A program made the position numbers and the translations under genes. Below, piece after piece: positions 13,519 to 18,142 of a stretch of 18,142 nt of DNA. Numbering within the stretch: position 1 is the stretch's first letter; the number at the start of each line of letters is the position of its first letter. Below the pieces are notes generated by a model that made no database searches, was not told where the DNA came from, and saw only the letters and a program-made list of their open reading frames with translations. The stretch spans positions 1 to 18,142 of the forward strand of contig DGRZ01000057.1 of assembly GCA_002391195.1 (NCBI GenBank), given 5' to 3'. This stretch comes from Fibrobacter sp. UBA4375 (GTDB lineage: Bacteria; Fibrobacterota; Fibrobacteria; Fibrobacterales; Fibrobacteraceae).

Positions 13519-14907
13519 ATGTTAAAAATCAACACGTTACGCACATTTTTCGGGCCGGTCCTGGGGGCGAGGACGGCCCTTTTGGCGGCCACCTTCATGC
13601 TCCTGATGGGCTGCTCCCAAGAGAAGACCCCCGAAAAAACGGCGGCGGACTGCGCCCCCCTACCTGCCCTAAAGTACAGCAAGAACCTCAAAATCGGCAT
13701 GTCCTGCGGGGAAAAGGTGGCCGAAATCCGCTCCATCGTAGGTAGCGACACCCTGGTAAAGCGGTTCATCTTGAGGCCGAAGGGCAGCTCCATCGGCACC
13801 CTTCCCAAGGGGCTGGAAGGCGCCAGCGTCCTGCAGGTCCCGCTGGCCCGTGCGGTGGCGCTGTCGTCGGCACAGGTGGGCTTCATGGCGCGACTCGGGC
13901 TAAAGAACGCCATCGTTGCCGTGGGCGAAGGAAAGTACATCGCCGACAGCGCGCTCTACGAACGGGTCCAGAAGGGCGAAGTAGCCGAAATGGGAAGCGG
14001 GCCCACCCTTTCTCTGGAAAAGCTCCTGGCCCTGAAACCCGACCTGGTCATGAACTTCGCTACCGGCGGAGCCTACGACGATTACCAGCGGATAGAGGCC
14101 CTGGGGCTCCCGCTGATGCTGACTTCGGAGTGGCAAGAGGAACATCCCCTGGCCAAGGCCGAATGGATTAAGTTGTTCGGAATGCTGTTCGGTATGGACT
14201 CCCTCGCTAGTGCTGTTTACGAACAAAGTAAAGCCGACTACCTTGCTTCCTTCAACAAATCTGGACTAGAGATTGCTTCGCCTTCGGCTCGCAATGACAC
14301 CCTCTCGTCTCTCACCTCTCGTCTCTCGTCTAGCAACGGGGGCGTTGCGGGGGTGTCCCCCGCTAGAGGGGGTAGCGAGCAACAACGTGGGAGCGAGGGG
14401 GAGACTTCCCCCGCCAATAGTTCCGAATTCCGAATTCCGAATTCTGAACTATCTTGTCCTCGCGTGCTTGTAGGCATGAGCTACGGCGGCGTGTGGTACG
14501 CACCAGGTGGCAATAGCTATACGGCACAACTGATCCAAGACGCCGGCGGTTGCTACCTGTGGGCAGGCACCGAGGAACGAGAACTCAGACTTCCGCTGGA
14601 GCAGGTCATTGCGCTGGCCGATTCCGCCGACATCTGGATAAACCCCGGCATGTTCAGCACCGCAGAGGAAATCCTTGGGGCGGAGCCGCGCGTCGCCCGC
14701 ATCAAGGCCTTTAGGGAAAAACGGGTGTTCCAGAACGACGGCCGCAAGGGACCGGGCGGCGGAAACGACTTCTACGAAAGTGCGGTGGCACAGCCCGAAA
14801 AGGTGCTGAATGATTTCGTCTGGGCGATAGGGGCCTTTAAGGACTCCGAAAAGGCGGACAGCACGGCTCCGGGCTCCCGCTGGTACAGAAATATTTTTAA
14901 TTTTTAA
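13519..14907 (+). CDS. Lipoprotein substrate-binding protein of iron-siderophore/B12 (class III) type with repeat-derived insert
   Basis: Encodes 462 residues. The lipobox LLMGC places the acylated Cys at residue 32. Lobe 1 contains LQVPLARAVALSSAQVGFMA, AIVAVGEGKYIADS and the marker LSLEKLLALKPDLVMNFATG. The linker helix follows with EEHPLAKAEWIKLFGMLFG, a strong signature of BtuF/FecB/FhuD-like proteins. Lobe 2 resumes at about residue 314 with PRVLVGMSYGGVWYAPGGNS and ends YESAVAQPEKVLNDFVWAI. Residues about 250-312 do not belong to the fold: they are Ser/Gly/Arg-rich and encoded by intergenic-type repeats (see 14266-14454). Related proteins have a short loop there. It would bind a chelated metal or corrinoid for an ABC importer, but no permease or ATPase gene is in the window. 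The next gene begins 6 bases after the stop. Confidence 0.85.
   Translation: MLKINTLRTFFGPVLGARTALLAATFMLLMGCSQEKTPEKTAADCAPLPALKYSKNLKIGMSCGEKVAEIRSIVGSDTLVKRFILRPKGSSIGTLPKGLEGASVLQVPLARAVALSSAQVGFMARLGLKNAIVAVGEGKYIADSALYERVQKGEVAEMGSGPTLSLEKLLALKPDLVMNFATGGAYDDYQRIEALGLPLMLTSEWQEEHPLAKAEWIKLFGMLFGMDSLASAVYEQSKADYLASFNKSGLEIASPSARNDTLSSLTSRLSSSNGGVAGVSPARGGSEQQRGSEGETSPANSSEFRIPNSELSCPRVLVGMSYGGVWYAPGGNSYTAQLIQDAGGCYLWAGTEERELRLPLEQVIALADSADIWINPGMFSTAEEILGAEPRVARIKAFREKRVFQNDGRKGPGGGNDFYESAVAQPEKVLNDFVWAIGAFKDSEKADSTAPGSRWYRNIFNF
14266..14454 (+). repeat. In-frame mosaic of intergenic repeats inside the binding-protein gene
   Basis: About 63 codons. In order: a palindrome ATTGC...GCAAT followed by GAC (14272-14298); four 7-bp units ctctcgt, ctctcac, ctctcgt, ctctcgt (14302-14329); a perfect GC-rich hairpin GCGGGGG-TGT-CCCCCGC (14347-14363) followed by CGCTA/TAGCG; G/C-rich runs to about 14412; and four 7-bp units ttccgaa x3 then ttctgaa (14421-14448). 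The 7-bp unit TTCCGAA is the one found in noncoding DNA at 10543 and 16848. The exact edges are estimated from where the protein fold stops and resumes. Confidence 0.75.
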
Positions 14908-14913
14908 CACACT

Positions 14914-15711
14914 ATGAAACAGCATACGGGTATTGGCGACTGGATTGCGACGTCCTACGAATCGGGAACGCCGTTCTTGCAGCAGGTCCCCAGGGACTGC
15001 GCCGACTTTTTGTTACTGAACGCGCAGATTCGCGAATATGACGCCGGCGAGATTATTATCAACGGCGATTCCGAAGGAATGGCTTTTTGCGTGCTGCAGA
15101 GCGGCCGCGCCCAGATTTGTGGACAGATTCTGCCCGACGGCCACTACAGCGTGCTGGCCTATATCGAAAGCGGCGGATGCTTCGGCGAAATGTCCATCAT
15201 TTGTAACGAGCCCACCAGCAATACGGTGATTGCCGCCGAAGACGGCTGCACCGTGCTGATTATCCCCCGCGACGAGTTCGTGGCGTTCCTGGAAAAGAAC
15301 CCGAGCATCATGGTGTACCTGTACAAGGTAGTGGCCGGGCGTCTCCGCGCCAAGAACAAGGCCATCGACGAATTTGAAAGGCTTTCTCTGCTGGCTTCGG
15401 GAAGGGTGTTGCCCTTTATCGATTTTGCTCAGACCATGGAAAAAAGCCGCATTACAGGAACCGTTATTTTCGAAAGCGGCGAAGGAAAGGGATTTATCGC
15501 CTTCCAGGACGGCCGTATCTGCTGCGCCAAGTGCGGCAAACTGGCGGGGCCGGATGCCTTGGAAAAGCTGCTCTCCTGGGGTGACGACACGCTGTTCAAG
15601 CTGGACACCCACCTGATGCCGGACACCGTGAACATCAACCAGATGTCCGACACCACGAGCCTCATCCTGGATGCTCTCAGAAATATTGATGAAAAACAAA
15701 GCGCCCAGTAA
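14914..15711 (+). CDS. Cyclic-nucleotide-binding-fold protein with DUF4388-like C-terminal domain
   Basis: Encodes 265 residues, with no signal peptide and no membrane segment. Residues about 28-150 form a cNMP-binding (CRP-type) beta-roll: IREYDAGEIIINGDSEGMAF, VLQSGRAQI and GGCFGEMSII. The phosphate-binding cassette reads FGEMSIICNEPTSNT, in which the usual Arg that holds the cyclic phosphate is absent, so the ligand may differ or be lost. Residues about 163-262 look like DUF4388 (PatA-N-type): a helix, then ITGTVIFESGEGKGFIAFQD and GRICCAKCGKLAGPDALEKL. No helix-turn-helix follows, so it is a signalling adaptor, not a transcription factor. It starts 6 bases after the binding-protein gene with no ribosome binding site, implying coupling. 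purM follows after 43 bases. Confidence 0.78.
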   Translation: MKQHTGIGDWIATSYESGTPFLQQVPRDCADFLLLNAQIREYDAGEIIINGDSEGMAFCVLQSGRAQICGQILPDGHYSVLAYIESGGCFGEMSIICNEPTSNTVIAAEDGCTVLIIPRDEFVAFLEKNPSIMVYLYKVVAGRLRAKNKAIDEFERLSLLASGRVLPFIDFAQTMEKSRITGTVIFESGEGKGFIAFQDGRICCAKCGKLAGPDALEKLLSWGDDTLFKLDTHLMPDTVNINQMSDTTSLILDALRNIDEKQSAQ

Positions 15712-15754
15712 AACGGGCGAACACAGTGCCCGACTCTAGGGCAAAGGAAAAACG

Positions 15755-16780
15755 ATGAATTACGCAGACGCAGGAGTTTCCCTGGCCAGAGCTGACGAAG
15801 CCATGGTCGGTGTGAAGAAATCCGTACGTACTACATTCAACCAAGGCGTTTTGGGCGACGTGGGCAACTTCGGCGGCCTGTTTACGCTGAACCACCTGGG
15901 CATGAAGGACCCCGTCCTCGTGAGTTCCGTGGACGGCGTGGGCACCAAGCTCAAGGTCGACATCGAGATGGGCACTCACGAACTGCCGGGCCAGGACATC
16001 GTGAACCACTGCTGCGACGATATCCTTGTGCAGGGTGCGCGTCCGCTGTTCTTCTTGGACTATGTGGCTACGGGCCGTCTGGAACCGGGCGTGATGGACA
16101 AGCTGGTGGCTGGCATGGCCAAAGCCTGCCGCGAAAACGACCTTGTTTTGATTGGCGGTGAAACTGCCGAAATGCCGGGCTTCTACGGTCCTGGCGACTA
16201 CGACATCTCCGGCACCATCGTGGGCGTGGTGGAACGCGAAAACATTATCGACGGCAAGAAGATCAAGCCGGGTACCATCATCCTTGGCCTGCCTTCTACC
16301 GGATTACATACAAACGGCTATTCCCTGGCCCGCAAGGTGCTGTTCGACGTGGCCGGCTACAAGGTGGACACTCTCGTTGACGGAATGGACAAGACCATCG
16401 GCGAAGCTCTCGCCATGCCGCACAGGAGCTACTACCCGAGCCTCATCGATCTTTGCAACAAGAAGATTATCCAGGGCCTCGCCCACATTACCGGTTCGGG
16501 CTACCAGGGCAATATTCCCCGTATCCTCCCGGACAACGTGGACGTGATTATCGACCGCACCACTTGGGACCCGCCGATGATCTTCAAGCTCATCCAGCAG
16601 GCAGGCTCCGTGGAAAAAGACGAGATGTACAATACCTTCAACATGGGTATGGGCATGCTCATCTTTATCGACCCCTCTGACAAGGCCGAAGTTACCGCCC
16701 ACCTGGAAGCCAAGGGCGAGAAGTGGACCCAGATTGGCGAAGTGGTGGCCGGCTCCAAGCAGGTGAAGTTCAGGGATTAA
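15755..16780 (+). CDS. purM: Phosphoribosylformylglycinamidine cyclo-ligase (AIR synthetase)
   Basis: Closes the imidazole ring of FGAM with ATP to give AIR in de novo purine synthesis (EC 6.3.3.1), in the cytoplasm as a dimer. The 341 residues are of normal length. Family signatures are present: YADAGVSLARADEAM at the N-terminus, VSSVDGVGTKLKVDIEMG (nucleotide site), VNHCCDDILVQGARPLFFLDY, GGETAEMPGFYGPGDYD and the C-terminal-domain motif ITGSGYQGNIPRILP. A clear AAAGGA ribosome binding site precedes the ATG. It is the last gene of a same-strand run with the binding-protein and cNMP-fold genes, and a strong terminator follows at 16880. No other purine gene is nearby, so the link to the two upstream genes may only be read-through transcription. 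Confidence 0.97.
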   Translation: MNYADAGVSLARADEAMVGVKKSVRTTFNQGVLGDVGNFGGLFTLNHLGMKDPVLVSSVDGVGTKLKVDIEMGTHELPGQDIVNHCCDDILVQGARPLFFLDYVATGRLEPGVMDKLVAGMAKACRENDLVLIGGETAEMPGFYGPGDYDISGTIVGVVERENIIDGKKIKPGTIILGLPSTGLHTNGYSLARKVLFDVAGYKVDTLVDGMDKTIGEALAMPHRSYYPSLIDLCNKKIIQGLAHITGSGYQGNIPRILPDNVDVIIDRTTWDPPMIFKLIQQAGSVEKDEMYNTFNMGMGMLIFIDPSDKAEVTAHLEAKGEKWTQIGEVVAGSKQVKFRD

Positions 16781-16803
16781 CGCACTGTTAGTGCAATTAG
16801 TAG

Positions 16804-16875
16804 TTCGGAATTTGGATTTATGATTTCGGAATTAGTTTCTAAATCAATTCCGAAATCCGAATTTTGAATTCTGAA
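16804..16875. repeat. Inverted pair of 7-bp arrays (TTCGGAA / TTCCGAA)
   Basis: The left arm, 16804-16831, has units ttcggaa, tttggat, ttatgat, ttcggaa. The right arm, 16848-16875, has ttccgaa, atccgaa, ttttgaa, ttctgaa. The two arms are 4 units each, share a 7-bp phase across the gap, and are approximately reverse complements. They lie between the purM stop and its terminator. Confidence 0.65.
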
Positions 16876-16879
16876 TTAC

Positions 16880-16911
16880 AAAAAGGCTCGCACGAAAGTG
16901 TGGCCTTTTTT
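16880..16911 (+). terminator. Rho-independent terminator after purM
   Basis: AAAAAGGC pairs with GCCTTTTTT around an inner stem CGCAC/GTGTG capped by a GAAA tetraloop. A-tract and T-tract flank it. Confidence 0.9.
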
Positions 16912-16920
16912 GTGTATCGT

Positions 16921-16957
16921 GCACCCCTTTGTCATACACGGCGCACCCTTTTGTCAT
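16921..16957. repeat. Short direct repeat, GCACCC(C)TTT(T)GTCAT
   Basis: Near-identical 15-base copies at 16921-16935 and 16943-16957, spaced 22 bases apart. The second copy runs into the REP-like hairpin. Confidence 0.55.
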
Positions 16958-16979
16958 CCCCGCGCAGGCGGGGATCCAC
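16953..16979. repeat. REP-like hairpin (GTCATCCCCGC family)
   Basis: ATCCCCGC (16956-16963), loop GCAG, GCGGGGAT (16968-16975), perfect over 8 bp. It shares its core with 12474-12522 and, more distantly, 1313-1444. It lies between two convergent genes. Confidence 0.65.
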
Positions 16980-17011
16980 TATCATCTTATCAACGCTTTA
17001 CCTGCCAATAA

Positions 17012-17800
17012 TTACTGGCAACTAAATCCCTGCAGTTCGAGGCCCGCGCGCATCTCGCCGTAAGTAGACGTACGCTTCATGTCCATTGCCTTCATAAAAC
17101 GGCAGTTGTTGTCGATATGGATGCGGAACCCGCTCATGGTGGGTTCCACCTCGCCCTTGCCGCTGGCGCGCACGTGATCCATCAGTTGCTCGCGCTTGTC
17201 GCTCAGTTCGGGGGGCACAAACACGTCCGTCACGATGTCCACGTTCTCGATTTCGTAGTCGCCGAACACGAACGAAATGGTCACCAGGTTCTTGAGCCCG
17301 TTGAACTGGCCCGGAGTCTTGCACACCATATTGCGCTTCGCGTTCTTGACCTTCTTCTGCTTGGCAGCGGGCTTCTTGGAAGGCGTGTACTGCAGAGCGG
17401 CCAGCAGCTCCTCTTCTTTGACGGCACCCACCAGCTGGTTTACAATCTTGCCGTCGCGCACCATAAAAAACGTCGGGAACGCGCGAATCGGGAGCGTAGC
17501 CTTGATCTTGTCGATGCCCGGCTCGTCGATGCCCACAGTCGCAATCTTGATGTCGGGGTAATTCTTCGCGATACCGATGAGCGTCGGGATCATGATGAGG
17601 CACGGCGGGCAACTCGTAGAAGTGATATCCAGGATGACCGGCTTCTTGGAATGCAGAACCTCACTCTCGAAGTTAGCGTCGTTCACCTTGACAATCTTGA
17701 TGTCTTCGGCCGGGGCCGCCTTTGGGGCAGCGAACGTGTAAGATGCGCCGCCTGCCACGAGGAGCAGGGTGCAAAGCAAAAAAGCGAATTGTCTTTTCAT
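17012..17800 (-). CDS. Exported thioredoxin-like protein with extra C-terminal domain
   Basis: Encodes 262 residues. The signal peptide is residues 1-25 (MKRQFAFLLCTLLLVAGG then ASYTFAA). A thioredoxin fold spans about 35-145: VNDANFESEVLHSKKPVILD, the redox motif C64-P-P-C67, and the cis-Pro segment RAFPTFFMVRDGK followed by VGAVKEEELLAAL. A Lys/Ala-rich linker (about 150-165) leads to a 95-residue C-terminal part of unknown type (LVTISFVFGDYEIENVDIVT onward), with three further Cys. A periplasmic disulfide reductase or isomerase role is likely. CPPC is less common than CGPC or CPHC and changes the redox potential. I chose ATG 17800 because it starts the signal peptide and has an AAGG ribosome binding site; the open frame runs 31 codons further upstream without one. 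Confidence 0.85.
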   Translation of the reverse strand: MKRQFAFLLCTLLLVAGGASYTFAAPKAAPAEDIKIVKVNDANFESEVLHSKKPVILDITSTSCPPCLIMIPTLIGIAKNYPDIKIATVGIDEPGIDKIKATLPIRAFPTFFMVRDGKIVNQLVGAVKEEELLAALQYTPSKKPAAKQKKVKNAKRNMVCKTPGQFNGLKNLVTISFVFGDYEIENVDIVTDVFVPPELSDKREQLMDHVRASGKGEVEPTMSGFRIHIDNNCRFMKAMDMKRTSTYGEMRAGLELQGFSCQ

Positions 17801-17956
17801 GATGTTACCTTCTACACCGAAAAGATACAACTTTTTACACCGGGCAGTTGCTATAGGATTTTCTGATAACCGATTTTGCCGGGGCAAATACATTTCTGAA
17901 CTTTTGTAGCCTTTATTGTAGCCCTATTGTAAATCTCTTCATTTTAACACATTCTT

Positions 17957-18142
17957 TCACAAAGAAGAAAGTCTCTGTTCAAGTTCCTCGATGGTAGGCA
18001 TTGTGCCTTCAACCTTTTCAGGGTAGAATTTTTCCAATTCATATTCCGAAATGCTGATAGGTTGCGTACTTGATTCCAGTGCGTACTGTGCCTGCACCTT
18101 GTCCTTTTCCTTGCAAATCAGCAGACCGATTGTCGGGTTGTC
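17957..18142 (-). CDS. C-terminal end of DUF1016/YhcG-like PD-(D/E)XK nuclease-family protein (partial)
   Basis: The last 61 residues of a minus-strand gene whose 5' part lies beyond the window. The segment DNPTIGLLICKEKDKVQAQY, then AL, SSTQPISISEYEL and MPTIEELEQRL, matches the conserved end of the DUF1016 (YhcG, PDDEXK_nuclease) family. There NPTIGxxxCKEK is a strong marker and belongs to the nuclease core. Members are often accessory genes in defence or restriction neighbourhoods. The stop TGA is at 17959-17957. The next gene on the same strand starts 156 bases downstream, so they may or may not share a transcript. Family identification is from memory of the motif. Confidence 0.75.
   Translation of the reverse strand, partial: DNPTIGLLICKEKDKVQAQYALESSTQPISISEYELEKFYPEKVEGTMPTIEELEQRLSSL

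Noticed and set aside
17117..17866. Plus-strand open frame (249 codons) opposite the thioredoxin-like gene
   Set aside because: Shadow of a gene with CPPC and cis-Pro motifs; the antisense protein is His/Arg/Leu-rich without a recognisable family.

Overview
The window looks like chromosomal DNA of a Fibrobacter-type bacterium (phylum Fibrobacterota). The best clue is a FISUMP-domain protein (Fibrobacter succinogenes major paralogous domain, 3720-4475). Supporting clues are a lipoprotein with Ser/Glu-rich linkers of the kind common in that genus, many signal-peptide proteins of unknown function, and moderately GC-rich genes separated by AT-rich promoters with TATATT boxes. The genus assignment is inferred from sequence style and families; no search was run.

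Layout, left to right. 1-1305: C-terminal part of SecA. 1306-1614: a nested palindromic repeat, a 7-bp repeat array and a good promoter. 1615-2034: RDD membrane protein. 2097-3659: SLC13-type transporter with a TrkA-C domain. 3720-4475: membrane-anchored FISUMP protein and terminator. 4556-4656: second 7-bp array and a promoter for 4702-5067, a small secreted protein with a 29-residue tandem repeat, then a strong terminator. 5138-5773: thymidylate kinase (tmk). 5810-7621 (minus): large lipoprotein. 7796-9970: a degenerate nucleotidyltransferase-fold protein followed by a TPR plus type-1 periplasmic-binding protein. 10050-10283 (minus): small acidic protein. 10587-11522: secreted TPR-like protein and terminator. 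11620-11771: leader with two copies of a 30-nt element, then 11772-12467, an NYN/LabA-like protein. 12581-13441 (minus): predicted outer-membrane barrel. 13519-16780: lipoprotein binding protein of the iron-siderophore/B12 type, a cNMP-binding-fold plus DUF4388 protein, and purM. 16781-17011: inverted 7-bp arrays, terminator and REP-like hairpin. 17012-17800 (minus): exported thioredoxin-like protein. 17957-18142 (minus): the C-terminal end of a DUF1016/YhcG-type nuclease-like protein.

Housekeeping genes (secA, tmk, purM) are interspersed with envelope proteins of uncertain role. There is no mobile element, rRNA, tRNA or CRISPR array that I can support.

The most unusual signal is not a gene family but a set of small repeats. 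Degenerate tandem arrays with a strict 7-bp period occur at seven places. Three sit just upstream of likely promoters, two form an inverted pair, and two lie inside an about 63-codon in-frame insert in the binding-protein gene at about 14266-14454. That insert also carries a REP-like palindrome and a GC-rich hairpin, so intergenic repeat material appears to have become coding. The second unusual signal is the duplicated, foldable leader in front of the NYN gene. The third is that two enzyme-fold proteins (NYN and nucleotidyltransferase) have each lost acidic residues of their catalytic motifs.
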